A program made the translations under genes and the position numbers. Under the pieces are notes generated by a model that worked only from the letters and a program-made list of their open reading frames with translations, did no database searches and was not told the origin of the DNA. Positions 1-7,760 of a stretch of 64,000 bases of DNA are shown in pieces; the first letter of the stretch is position 1, and every line of letters starts with the position of its first letter. This DNA comes from Bog-473 sp035551835 (GTDB lineage Bacteria; Actinomycetota; Acidimicrobiia; Acidimicrobiales; RAAP-2): contig DASZMN010000029.1 in NCBI GenBank assembly GCA_035551835.1, positions 1 through 64,000 of the forward strand. The letters run 5' to 3'.

Positions 1-260
1 CATCCCTGCTCGATCAACCGCGTTACCGCCAACGGGTCGTCGACTACCTCGACGACGACAGCGTCTCACCGCTTCCCTTCCGGCGGATGGCCGATCGGGA
101 TCCAGTTCGCGCTAATGAGGTGTTGCGCCGGGTGCTTGGCCGCAAGAGCTTCAACTGGCAACGCGACGGTGAGAAGCTGATGCGTCAGCGCAAGCGCTCC
201 TTCTTCGATCGTGCGCCGCAGCCACGCGTCCTGCCGATCAACACTCGGTTGGCGCCGTAG
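1..260 (+). CDS. C-terminal fragment of an unrecognised protein (5' end outside window)
   Basis: The last 85 codons of a reading frame that enters from the left edge and ends at TAG 258-260. The visible part is polar and rich in Arg and Asp, with short stretches such as FRRMADRDPV and KSFNWQRDGE. I see no membrane segment, signal peptide or known catalytic motif, and I do not recognise the family. Codon third positions are mostly G/C, as in real genes here, and the frame stays open to the window edge, which supports coding. It lies alone: the next 280 bases hold no convincing gene. Confidence 0.4.
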   Translation, partial: SLLDQPRYRQRVVDYLDDDSVSPLPFRRMADRDPVRANEVLRRVLGRKSFNWQRDGEKLMRQRKRSFFDRAPQPRVLPINTRLAP

Positions 261-541
261 GTCGGCTCGCCGTCGTAGTGGCGGTACCGCACGCGTCAGC
301 ATCGCCTGCGGGCACGGGGGAGCGTGATCGACGGGGTCGCCATGTCGGGTGGCACTCGGGGCTGCCGCACCCCGGCGGACGAGCTGCCGGCTGAATGAAC
401 TCAGGTTCGGCGCGCCTGGCTGTCTGTCCAAGGCCGAACGCTTCAAAACGCCTGACCGCAGCCGCTGAGCTCACGCCAAACGACGGGTCCATGCCGCGCC
501 AGGCCACAGGATCGAGCTCGCTTCGGTCCGACCCTCTGCGA

Positions 542-847
542 TCACGTGCGCAGCGCTTTGGTGAGAACCTGCAGGTCGTAGTAGTTCGAATACGAGCGAC
601 TACGGCCCACCATGACCCGCTTCAGTTCGTACAGCGTGGCAGCCTCGATGTGTTCGGCGTCGAGGTGCCGGGTAATCAGCCCGTCGCGCTCTGCTCGCCG
701 CAGGGTCTCGGTCGACACTCTGGGGGCGATCCCGTTGAGAGTCGTGGAGGTCCTGAGAACGACCACCACCACTCGCCAATCTGCCGAGGACAACCAGCGT
801 CCAAACGATCGGCCAGCAAGCGAATCGGGTGGCTCGCGCCTTCCCAA
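542..847 (-). pseudogene. Degenerate HxlR-type winged-helix regulator
   Basis: The second half reads like an HxlR-family DNA-binding domain: a GIAPRVSTETLRRAERDGLI stretch matches the family's recognition helix and wing start ('GIS.K.LT.RL..LE..GL'), followed by a YELKRVMVGRS segment resembling the usual 'YELTPVGRSL'. The region before it is too short: only about a dozen residues separate the Trp from the GI motif, where family members have about twenty, so an internal deletion is likely. At 101 aa it is near family length, but the N-terminus is poor. The family part is recognised by motif; the pseudogene status is inference. No partner gene can be assigned. Confidence 0.35.
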
Positions 848-897
848 GGCTCATTCGTTGCTCTGCACCCGGAGGACTGACTGACCTTGTACAGCGC

Positions 898-2439
898 TTA
901 TCCGCGCCGCGAGGAGCAGTGAGGCGAAGGCGCGTCGGGGTCCATGGCCGTGGTCGGGACCCGGGTGGATGACCCAGTCGCCCTGCTGATCGTCACGGTG
1001 ACCTCGGCGACCCTGGGCCGAGTAACAAGTTCCACCCATGGTGACGTCGACGCCGAGACCACCTTTGCGCCGGCCGCCGTCACCCGATAGCCGTGGGGAT
1101 AGTCCCGCCGAGGAACGAAGATCTGCGTTGCAGCGCCCGGGCATGACAGATGGCGGTCGACCGGAGAGGTTCGATAGGTGAACCGCATCACATCGTTGGA
1201 GCGGTCGAGCGAGTAGGTGGCTGGGGTGCCGGCGACCAGCTCGGGATAGGGAACCACCAGTGCATCGAGAAGGTCTTGGCGGGCGTTCGCCTCCGAGCCT
1301 GGCTCCTTATCATCGAGCAGCAAACCTGGAGAGAGGCTGGAACCAGTCTGGTAGTACTCCCAGTAGGTCCAGTTCAAGAAGCGCTGGTCGGCGAGATCGA
1401 CCACGTTGGCGTCGTCCGTGGTGTTCGTGCTGTCACCGAACTCGCCCAGGTCGGCTGGCACACCGGCCCGGCGGGCGTAGGCGATGCCGAGATCGAGCCC
1501 GTGCGCTTCGCCGGGCGTGCAACGGGCATCCTGTGCTTGCTGCGCGGCGGGCGTCGTTGGCTCCGGTGCCTCCCCGCATGAGCGGTCGTAGAAGTGGAAA
1601 GTGAAGCCGAGGCTTCCAAGGCTTCGCTTATGACCGAGGGGCGCCGGCAGCGCCGTGGGTGTGACCGTCAGTTGGGGGACGGGCTCGTAGAAGATGATCG
1701 GGTTCGGAGCAACCTTGCGGACCGAGTTGACCAACTGGCGGTAGAACGACGGCAGCAACGTCTGCTCGAACTGAGGGCACGGTGAGAAAAGGGCGCACCC
1801 AGTGTTCGATCCGGCATAGGGCTCGTTCAAGAGGTCGAGCCCCAAAACGTTGGGCGACCTCCCGAGCGCCTTCGCACCTGCGGTCCAGGCAGCGTCGAAG
1901 TGCTGCACCAGTCCTTTGCCGCTGACAGGTTGGTTATCCCACAGACTCTGGAACGCCTGCGTTGCCCCGCTTCCGATCGAGGCCCACGCTGGGGCGCCGT
2001 CGCCCCCGTAGGTGGCCGAGTAGAGGTCTTGGTGGAAGTCGACCAGGGTCCGGATGCCGAACTTTCCCAGCGTCCGGTTGAGGCGGGCGACCTGTCCGAC
2101 GTACCCCGAGTCGATCCGCCCGGGTGACGGTTCGACGCCGGCCCACAAGAACCCGATCCGGGCGCTAGTGAACCCTTGGCTGACGAGGAACCTGGCGTCC
2201 TTCGCCGAGAACGAGGGCGGGTAGTAGGGGAGCGTCTTCCACATCACGTTGAGGCCATGGGTGATGACCACCCGGCCCTCGCTGTCCACGATCCAGGAGC
2301 CGACCTTGTGCACCGGCCTGATCGGCGCAGCATTGCTCGACGCGCCCACCGACAAGACTGCGAGCACGGTGGCCAGTACAGCCGCTACTGCGGTACCGAC
2401 CAGAGCCCGGCCCCGTCGGTTCCGGTGGCTTCCCCCCAC
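898..2439 (-). CDS. Secreted GH5 glycosidase, endoglycoceramidase-like
   Basis: About 513 aa. The chosen GTG start at 2439 has a strong ribosome site (GGGAGGT at 2446-2452, 7 bases upstream); the open frame continues further up to 2604 but would overlap the divergent regulator. Residues about 10-38 form a signal peptide (basic start, Ala/Val-rich core, ending SNAA). The mature part is a clan-A TIM barrel: FHQDLY near residue 135, GGDGAP near 145, LLNEP with probable acid/base Glu206, and LGEFG with probable nucleophile Glu333. These are GH5 motifs in the arrangement of bacterial endoglycoceramidases, which cut the oligosaccharide from glycosphingolipids. A steryl-glucosidase or related GH5 activity is possible. 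It diverges from a TetR regulator that may control it. Confidence 0.8.
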   Translation of the reverse strand: MGGSHRNRRGRALVGTAVAAVLATVLAVLSVGASSNAAPIRPVHKVGSWIVDSEGRVVITHGLNVMWKTLPYYPPSFSAKDARFLVSQGFTSARIGFLWAGVEPSPGRIDSGYVGQVARLNRTLGKFGIRTLVDFHQDLYSATYGGDGAPAWASIGSGATQAFQSLWDNQPVSGKGLVQHFDAAWTAGAKALGRSPNVLGLDLLNEPYAGSNTGCALFSPCPQFEQTLLPSFYRQLVNSVRKVAPNPIIFYEPVPQLTVTPTALPAPLGHKRSLGSLGFTFHFYDRSCGEAPEPTTPAAQQAQDARCTPGEAHGLDLGIAYARRAGVPADLGEFGDSTNTTDDANVVDLADQRFLNWTYWEYYQTGSSLSPGLLLDDKEPGSEANARQDLLDALVVPYPELVAGTPATYSLDRSNDVMRFTYRTSPVDRHLSCPGAATQIFVPRRDYPHGYRVTAAGAKVVSASTSPWVELVTRPRVAEVTVTISRATGSSTRVPTTAMDPDAPSPHCSSRRG

Positions 2440-2602
2440 AGCTTTACCTCCCACTCGTTCTCGACCGTCCGTTTGGTCGCATGGTCGGACGATCTTGTCG
2501 CCGACACGATGGTCAAGTGCTGCCGACCAGCCAACCATACACTTTGTACCGTCTGTCCATCCAAACCCTCGTAGGTGTACGATACGGGTCGAGAGACGAG
2601 CC
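2440..2602. promoter_or_regulatory. Divergent promoter region between the GH5 gene and tetR
   Basis: These 163 bases hold both start regions of the divergent pair. The sequence shows a 7-base inverted repeat TGGTCGG (2482-2488) / CCGACCA (2523-2529) and a smaller TACA-CTT-TGTA element near 2548-2558. Either could be a TetR operator. This is inferred from position and symmetry only; no clear -35/-10 pair stands out. Confidence 0.3.
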
Positions 2603-3286
2603 ATGAGGTTGGACGTGCGAACGCGCGGTTGGGGAGGGGACCCCCCTCAGTCCGAAGATGAGGCGATCCGGCGGGTTCTCGATGCAAGCCGTGCGTGCAT
2701 CGACCGCGACGGTGCCGAGATCGGCATTGTCGACGTCGCTCGGGAACTCGGCGTCACGCGCCAAACCGTCTATCGGTACTTTCGGACCACCGAGGACCTG
2801 CTGACGTGGACTGCGTTGGACGCTGCGGCAGCGTTTCTGCAACGCTTTGAAGACCATCTCCGCCAACAGGACTGGACGCCGGCGGGGGCGGTCGTCGAGG
2901 GCATCGCGTACACCCTTGAGCAACTCCCCCGGGAGCCGTATCTCGGCATGCTGCTGGCACCAGGTCGCATCAGTATCTTCAGCCGCGGGCTCACGTCAGA
3001 GACGTCACTGGCACTTGGTCGTGCAATGATCGAACGCTTTCCGGTGGCGTGGTCGGCTCATGGCTTCAGCGACCAGGACCTCGACGAGCTGGTTGAGTGC
3101 ATGTTGAGGATGGTCGGGTCATTCCTCGAACATCCGGGCACGCCCCCTCGCACAGGTGACCAACTACGGCAGTACCTCGCGCGCTGGCTCGCTCCAGCGA
3201 TCATGACGCACCCCACCACGGCTGGTGACGGCCGGTCCGATGAACTGCGGGCACCGGACCCCGCTCCTGGCGGGACGTCGGAATAG
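2603..3286 (+). CDS. TetR-family transcriptional regulator
   Basis: 227 aa from ATG 2603. Residues about 20-65 form a typical TetR N-terminal domain, with the helix-turn-helix in a DVARELGVTRQTVYRYF stretch. The C-terminal ligand domain is helical and not specific. Divergently transcribed from the secreted GH5 glycosidase with 163 bases between, so control of that gene and of itself is likely. The open frame extends upstream to 2249, but that part is antisense to the glycosidase and has no TetR similarity, so the later ATG was chosen. The ligand is unknown. Confidence 0.85.
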   Translation: MRLDVRTRGWGGDPPQSEDEAIRRVLDASRACIDRDGAEIGIVDVARELGVTRQTVYRYFRTTEDLLTWTALDAAAAFLQRFEDHLRQQDWTPAGAVVEGIAYTLEQLPREPYLGMLLAPGRISIFSRGLTSETSLALGRAMIERFPVAWSAHGFSDQDLDELVECMLRMVGSFLEHPGTPPRTGDQLRQYLARWLAPAIMTHPTTAGDGRSDELRAPDPAPGGTSE

Positions 3287-3489
3287 TCGCCGGAGCGTAC
3301 GGATGGTCTCTATCTTCTCCGTCGCCGCTGCCTTTACCAGCGCGTGGCTGGGATTCTGCAGCGGATGGGGGTTGAGTCGGCGCCGGCCGAGAAGGCGATG
3401 CGACTCGCCCTCTTGACCCATGCCATCCGGCGCGGGGTGTGGTTTCCACTTGGGCAAATGACAGCGGGTCTCGCGCTCGGCGACCCGGC

Positions 3490-3915
3490 TCAGGCTGGCA
3501 TGACCGTCTCCCACTCGAGGTCCTCTGAATCCAGGACGGCAGGGAGGATGCCTGACGCTCCCTCCGGCGACAGCCAAACCGTTGCCTGGAGGAGCTGCGC
3601 AGTACCTACGGCTTCAAGGTTGACCAGGTTCAGCTTCGGATGGCGGCCCGCGACGCTCACCATGAGCGGAACGACGGATCGGGCCGGGGAGAGGCCGATC
3701 TCGTCGGGAAGCTGGAGCATCGAGGCCACTGCTCGTTGTTGCTCGTCGACCAACAAGTCTCGAAACGGTCCTATCAGATGCCCCCCGGCGCCAGCCACCG
3801 CAGCGCGGCATGCTCGGTAGTACCAATATGCCGTCGTGTGCAGCCGTGCTCCGCGCCGATCAATTCCGACCAACAGTTCCTCGATCAGGAGTCGATCATC
3901 GAGGACGACCTCCAC
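3490..3915 (-). CDS. PIN-like toxin candidate of a type II toxin-antitoxin pair
   Basis: 141 aa starting at GTG 3915, whose G is also the last base of the antitoxin stop (TAGTG). The N-terminus VVLDDRLLIEELL resembles the first strand and helix of PIN-like proteins, and the WYYRACRAAVAG stretch matches a group of short actinobacterial proteins that sit next to AbrB-type antitoxins. The usual set of four acidic PIN residues is not obvious, so nuclease activity is uncertain. The tight coupling to the antitoxin and the shared operator support a toxin-antitoxin assignment. It could also be an antitoxin-dependent protein of another function. Confidence 0.55.
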   Translation of the reverse strand: MEVVLDDRLLIEELLVGIDRRGARLHTTAYWYYRACRAAVAGAGGHLIGPFRDLLVDEQQRAVASMLQLPDEIGLSPARSVVPLMVSVAGRHPKLNLVNLEAVGTAQLLQATVWLSPEGASGILPAVLDSEDLEWETVMPA

Positions 3916-4157
3916 TACTGATCGGCGAGGTCGGGATCATCGATGAGCGCCAAGCCAGTGTTGTACCGCTCGGAAAGGACGCGCTTCAGCTCGCTTCTGG
4001 CTTGATCGGTCCCGCCGGGCAGTACCAATGCCGCGTCGCCGAGGTCGATGAAGGCCACCTCACCGCCGGTCTCGATGCCCCACCGGTGACGCAGCTCGGC
4101 GGGCAGGCTGGTCTGGCCTCGGTTCGAGACTTTCGCTGACATCACTGGAGCGCTCAT
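3915..4157 (-). CDS. AbrB/MazE-type antitoxin
   Basis: About 80 aa. The KVSNRGQTSLPAELRHRWGI stretch is the SpoVT/AbrB swapped-hairpin DNA-binding fold (family pattern 'v..rGqi.lP...R..lgi..G'), followed by a GGEVAFIDLGDAALVLP beta-hairpin. The C-terminus (about residues 50-80) is the likely toxin-binding tail. Start ATG 4157 is preferred because an upstream in-frame start at 4175 would lie inside the inverted-repeat operator; ATG 4142 is another option. No ribosome site is seen, so the message may be leaderless. It overlaps the toxin gene by one base and probably represses the pair from the operator at 4165-4187. Confidence 0.75.
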   Translation of the reverse strand: MSAPVMSAKVSNRGQTSLPAELRHRWGIETGGEVAFIDLGDAALVLPGGTDQARSELKRVLSERYNTGLALIDDPDLADQ

Positions 4158-4164
4158 GAGTGCA

Positions 4165-4187
4165 TTGTAACACAAGCCAAGTTACAA
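4165..4187. promoter_or_regulatory. Inverted-repeat operator of the AbrB/PIN-like module
   Basis: A perfect 7-base inverted repeat TTGTAAC / GTTACAA separated by 9 bases lies just upstream of the antitoxin start. AbrB/MazE antitoxins bind such repeats to repress their own operon. The repeat is seen directly; the role is inferred. Confidence 0.6.
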
Positions 4188-4592
4188 GGCGCCAGCAAGG
4201 GCTGTCGCCGTCAGCGTCTGTAGCTCGATCAATCGGTTCGGACCAGTTCGAATACCACTACCTACGGCCCACGAGCGAGGACGTGGAGCCATCCTGAAGT
4301 GGGTCAGATCCGTAACGGTTGATCCGTGAGCCGGGCTAGGCGCGAGTCGATCGCCGTTCGCGTCGACTTCGCCAATTCGAACGCAGCGCAGAGAGACAAA
4401 GAGAGCCCTCCAAAAAAGGCTGCGGTAAAAAGGTCCAACGCCCAGGGATTTGGAACGTCCACCAAGGGCTGGACCCTGGACGTCCTCTCAGGGTCGTACC
4501 TGACCAGGATCTCGGAGCCCGTCGGGTGTCGTGCCGGATCGTCGGTGGGTATCCATACGGCGCAGCGACATGGCGGAATCCATACCGATAGG
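4188..4592. other. Long stretch without a supported gene
   Basis: About 400 bases of lower-quality sequence between the toxin-antitoxin operator and the TetR remnant. A minus-strand frame (4304-4672) carries one possible membrane segment (residues LFTAAFFGGLSLSLC) but overlaps the TetR remnant in another frame and has no supported start. I see no RNA gene or repeat. Confidence 0.4.
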
Positions 4593-4830
4593 TCATTCGG
4601 GCCGGTTCGCTTCTTGTGATTTGGAAGGTCCGGCCGTATCGATGACCTCGGTCGCCCACTGCGCCACGGCAACTACTTGCTCTGAGTCGAGCTCGCAGAT
4701 CTCGAAGGACGATGAACGCTTCTCCTCCCATCGTCAGGCAAAGTGCCGCTTCGAGTCGCCGGTAGTCCTCATCGGAGATGCCGTCGCACAGTTCTTGGCC
4801 GCTCCAACCTCCCCAAGACCGACGCCACTC
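4593..4830 (-). pseudogene. Frameshifted C-terminal remnant of a TetR-family regulator
   Basis: Reading the minus strand, one frame gives DEDYRRLEAALCLTMGGEAF followed by IVLRD (about 4776 to 4699). The sequence then continues sensibly only in a second frame: ICELDSEQVVAVAQWATEVI, ending at TGA 4593-4595. Joined, these match the last two helices of TetR proteins ('..GG.ea.vvLrD.c.ld.e.av..l.w....'). The break near 4695-4700 needs an indel. No helix-turn-helix part is found upstream, so the gene is both frameshifted and 5'-truncated. The family call rests on this C-terminal pattern only. Confidence 0.5.
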
Positions 4831-4949
4831 AGAGCAACTAACGCCGCCAGAAATATGCGTGGGCATTCCAACGACGACCCCTCCTGAGCAGTCGCTGCCA
4901 GTCTCATGCTCCGCGTTGCGCGTCCCGTCGTCTGCCAAGCTCTAAACGG

Positions 4950-5639
4950 ATGCCGACCGCCGAGCGGGTGACCGACGAAGACAACATGCCGGGAATCGAT
5001 CGGCTCCTTGCGCTGACCGACGGCGTCGTCGCGATTGCGCTCACGCTGCTCATCCTGCAACTGCAGATCCCGGTCAACAGCCTGCTCAAGCAGGACGTGA
5101 ATTCGGCGTCGGCGCTCTGGCGCGCGCTGAGCGTGGATGGCGACGGCTCGGAGCTGACGAGCTATCTCGTGTCGTTCGTCGTCATCGCCCAGTTCTGGCT
5201 GGTCCACCACCGGATCCTGCGGACGATGCGGGGCCACAGCGAGGGACTGGCCTGGCGTAACTTCGCCTTCCTCCTCGCGCTGACCCTGATGCCCTTCACC
5301 TCCGACCTGATGGGCCGCTTCAGCGACAATCCCCTCGCCGTCACCTTCTTCGGCGTCAATCTGATGGCGCTGAGCCTCTCGACCCAGTGGATTCGCATCT
5401 ACGCCGCCCACCACAGGCTCATCGCGGGCGAGCGGTACTCCCGTTACGAAGAACGGGTGGGACGGGTCCGGGCGCTGCTGACCGTCGCCGTGGTGTCGCT
5501 GTCGCTCGTCATGGCCTGGACCGACACCAGCTTGGCCCGGTACGTCTGGCTCCTCTTCCTCGTGGTCCCCGTCATCGGCACACGCATCGCCGGGCGGATG
5601 GAGCCCGCAGAGGTGCCCAATGCTCCAGCTGGCACCTGA
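4950..5639 (+). CDS. TMEM175/DUF1211-like membrane channel protein
   Basis: 229 aa with six hydrophobic segments. The first begins with RLLALTDGVVAIALTLLIL, equivalent to the TMEM175 signature 'R..aFSDGvfAIa.TLL', here with Leu-Thr in place of Phe-Ser. A second conserved part, FVVIAQFWLVHHRIL, matches the family's 'F..i...W..Hh..f' helix. Bacterial members are tetrameric potassium channels with one repeat per subunit, as here. ATG 4950 gives a short polar leader; ATG 4986 is an alternative. It stands alone between a decayed TetR gene and a repeat region. Confidence 0.8.
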   Translation: MPTAERVTDEDNMPGIDRLLALTDGVVAIALTLLILQLQIPVNSLLKQDVNSASALWRALSVDGDGSELTSYLVSFVVIAQFWLVHHRILRTMRGHSEGLAWRNFAFLLALTLMPFTSDLMGRFSDNPLAVTFFGVNLMALSLSTQWIRIYAAHHRLIAGERYSRYEERVGRVRALLTVAVVSLSLVMAWTDTSLARYVWLLFLVVPVIGTRIAGRMEPAEVPNAPAGT

Positions 5640-5738
5640 CGGACGCGCACCGACGGCGCCACCGCCGTCGCCCGAGGGATGGGGAGCGGCCCATCCCTCT
5701 TGATCTGACCCGGATCGGTTGTCGCCGAGCCGACGAGC

Positions 5739-6029
5739 GTGTCCGTCGCCGACTACGGAGTGCGTCCCGGGTCGGCCGGCCCGTTGAGGACGTCCATCCG
5801 GCCGCGATGCGACAGCACCGACCAGCGCGAGCGCGAGGAAAGAAGGCTCAAGACGGATCCGGAAGATCCGATCGAGAAGGCGGAAAGAAAGGAACCGACG
5901 GATCCCACCGACAGCGCCGATCCCACGGACCCGATCGAGAGGATCGACCCCTTTGAGGCAATCGAGAGGATGGAACTCTCGGAGGCCAACGACCACCTGG
6001 AGGAAGACGGCTTCATGGGGCGATCCTAG
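5739..6029. other. Low-complexity repeat ORF, open on both strands
   Basis: From about 5850 to 6010 the DNA carries imperfect 15-18 base repeats built on GATCCCACCGAC- and GATCGAGAGG-type units. On the plus strand (5739-6029, 96 aa) they encode an acidic repeat (EPTDPTDSADPTDPIERIDP). On the minus strand (5753-6016, 87 aa) they encode Ser/Gly repeats (GSILSIGSVGSALSVGSVGS). I have seen small actinobacterial hypothetical proteins of both styles, so the coding strand cannot be decided. Neither frame has a clear ribosome site. No function is proposed. Confidence 0.4.
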
Positions 6030-6607
6030 GTACCCGCGTGAACGGCTCGCTCACGTACGGCGTAGCGGAGGTGCGCCACGCCGCCACCGAAATGATGCTC
6101 GTCGAGCAGGTCGAGATCGAGGCGCACGTCGTCGGGCAGGGCGCGTTTTCCCCCGCCGACGAGCACGGGGCTGACGAACAAGTGGACCTCGTCGACCAGA
6201 CCCGCCGCCATCGCCACCGCGGCGAGCTCAGCGCCTCCGACGCTGAGGTCGAGCGCCGACGATTGCTTGAGCTGCCGGACGGCAGCCGGGTCGAAATCGT
6301 GTTCGATCCGCGTCCGTGCACCCCGCGCTGACGTGAGCGTCCGCGAGTACACGATCTTCTCGGCCGCACGCCAGAGCAGGGCCCAGTCGGCGGAGACCGA
6401 AGGGTCGTCGGGACCAGTACCGCGGGTTTCCCAGTACACCATCGTGTCGTACATCCGCCGTCCATAGAGGTAGGTGCCGATCGGCCGCTCGAGATCGTTG
6501 ATGAAGGCGTGGACCTCCTCGTCGGGGGCGCACCAGTCGAAGTTGCCGGCCTTGTCCTCGATGCATCCGTCGAGGGATGTGATCGCTGTGTAGATCAGTT
6601 TGGCCAC
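6026..6607 (-). CDS. Dihydrofolate reductase-like / RibD C-terminal domain protein
   Basis: 193 aa. The N-terminus MAKLIYTAITSLDGCIED is the typical first strand of RibD-C/DHFR-like proteins ('....vSlDG'), followed by FDWCAPDEEVHAFINDLERP, YLYGRRMYDTM (strand and phosphate-binding turn) and a C-terminal LSVGGAELAAVAMAAGLVDE motif, the NADPH-binding Gly-Gly region. Such proteins are NADPH-dependent reductases of mostly unknown substrate. Length is normal for the stand-alone domain. It is divergent from the flavin monooxygenase gene, with about 125 bases between the starts. Confidence 0.85.
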   Translation of the reverse strand: MAKLIYTAITSLDGCIEDKAGNFDWCAPDEEVHAFINDLERPIGTYLYGRRMYDTMVYWETRGTGPDDPSVSADWALLWRAAEKIVYSRTLTSARGARTRIEHDFDPAAVRQLKQSSALDLSVGGAELAAVAMAAGLVDEVHLFVSPVLVGGGKRALPDDVRLDLDLLDEHHFGGGVAHLRYAVRERAVHAGT

Positions 6608-6734
6608 TTCAGAACCCCTTGGTCATGGGCGGTGCAGGGCTGGAATCCGCAAAGATAAGAGCGAGGATACGGCAGGCAACGAAGACGGGCCGATGATCCC
6701 TCCGCCCGGCGCTCGACGCCCGAAAGGACACCCC

Positions 6735-7718
6735 ATGTTCATGATGCGATTCGATATGCGAGCACCCGCTTGGGGCGGCTCGGCGCCGGATCTGTACGCC
6801 GCCGCCATCGAAATGGCCGCCTGGGGCGAGAGCCGAGGGGCCTTGGCGTCCGTGGTCTGCGAGCACCATGCGATGAGCGACGGCTACCTTCCCTCCCCGC
6901 TGATTTTGGCCACGGCCCTTGCCGCACGCACGACCACGTTGCCCATCACCGTGGCGGTGGTCGTCCTGCCGCTCTACCAGCCGATTCGGCTCGCCGAGGA
7001 CATGGCCGTCCTGGACATCATCAGCCGCGGCCGGGTCAGCTACGTCGCCGCCATCGGCTACGTCCCTCACGAATACGAGCAACACGGAGTCGACTTCCAC
7101 CGACGCGGACGGATTGCGGACGAAGCCCTCGCCCTGCTGCTCAAGGCGAAGAGTGGAGAGCCATTCGAGCACGAGGGCCGGACGATCCATGTGACGCCGT
7201 CGCCGCTGACTCCCGGCGGCCCGCAGGTCGCGTGGGGTGGCGGCAGCGTTGCCGCAGCGACCCGTGCGGGCCGGAATGGACTGAGCTTCATTGCTCAGGG
7301 TGGTGACCCGTCTCTCGCCCAGGTGTACGAAGAGGCGTCACGCGCCAGTGGACATGAACCCGGTTTCTGCATGATCCCTCCAATCGACACGGCGACGACG
7401 GTCTTCGTCGCTGACGACCTTGATCGCGCCTGGGACGAGCTCGGTCGTTACTTGCTCCATGACGTGACCAGTTACGCCAGTATCAACGTTGGCAACACCC
7501 ATACTGCAAGCATTTCCACCGCACGAACGGTCGAGGAGCTCCGGCAGGAAGACCGCACGCACCGCATCGTGACGATGGAGGAAGCGGTGGCGATGGTCCG
7601 ATCGGGCGCGCCTTTGTCGCTCCAGCCACTCGTTGGCGGCGTCCCTCCCGAGATCGCGTGGCCTTACTTCAGAACCGTCACCGATGACGTCATGCCCGCA
7701 GCAACGGGTGCTCGGTAA
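6735..7718 (+). CDS. Luciferase-like (LLM) flavin-dependent monooxygenase
   Basis: 327 aa. Start ATG 6735 follows an AAGGA ribosome site 8 bases away; the open frame extends to 6600 but that part has no family similarity. The protein has the bacterial-luciferase TIM-barrel pattern: MAAWGESRGALASVVCEHH, then TTLPITVAVVVLPLYQPIRL, AEDMAVLDIISRGRVSYVAA (typical 'laE....ld.ls.GR...g.G'), and a C-terminal Gly-rich segment. Members use FMNH2 or F420H2 to oxidise or reduce small substrates. The substrate and cofactor cannot be read from sequence. Confidence 0.85.
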   Translation: MFMMRFDMRAPAWGGSAPDLYAAAIEMAAWGESRGALASVVCEHHAMSDGYLPSPLILATALAARTTTLPITVAVVVLPLYQPIRLAEDMAVLDIISRGRVSYVAAIGYVPHEYEQHGVDFHRRGRIADEALALLLKAKSGEPFEHEGRTIHVTPSPLTPGGPQVAWGGGSVAAATRAGRNGLSFIAQGGDPSLAQVYEEASRASGHEPGFCMIPPIDTATTVFVADDLDRAWDELGRYLLHDVTSYASINVGNTHTASISTARTVEELRQEDRTHRIVTMEEAVAMVRSGAPLSLQPLVGGVPPEIAWPYFRTVTDDVMPAATGAR

Positions 7719-7760
7719 AGGCGCAGCCCGCGGTCCGCAGACTTCGTGCGATGAGAATCT

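Noticed and set aside
238..507. Minus-strand 89-codon frame near the left edge
   Set aside because: The first 40 residues look protein-like, but the rest is low-complexity Arg/Pro/Thr and no family or start signal supports it.
4304..4672. Minus-strand 122-codon frame with one hydrophobic stretch
   Set aside because: It overlaps the better-supported TetR remnant in another frame, its N-terminal half is Arg/Pro-rich, and no ribosome site supports it.
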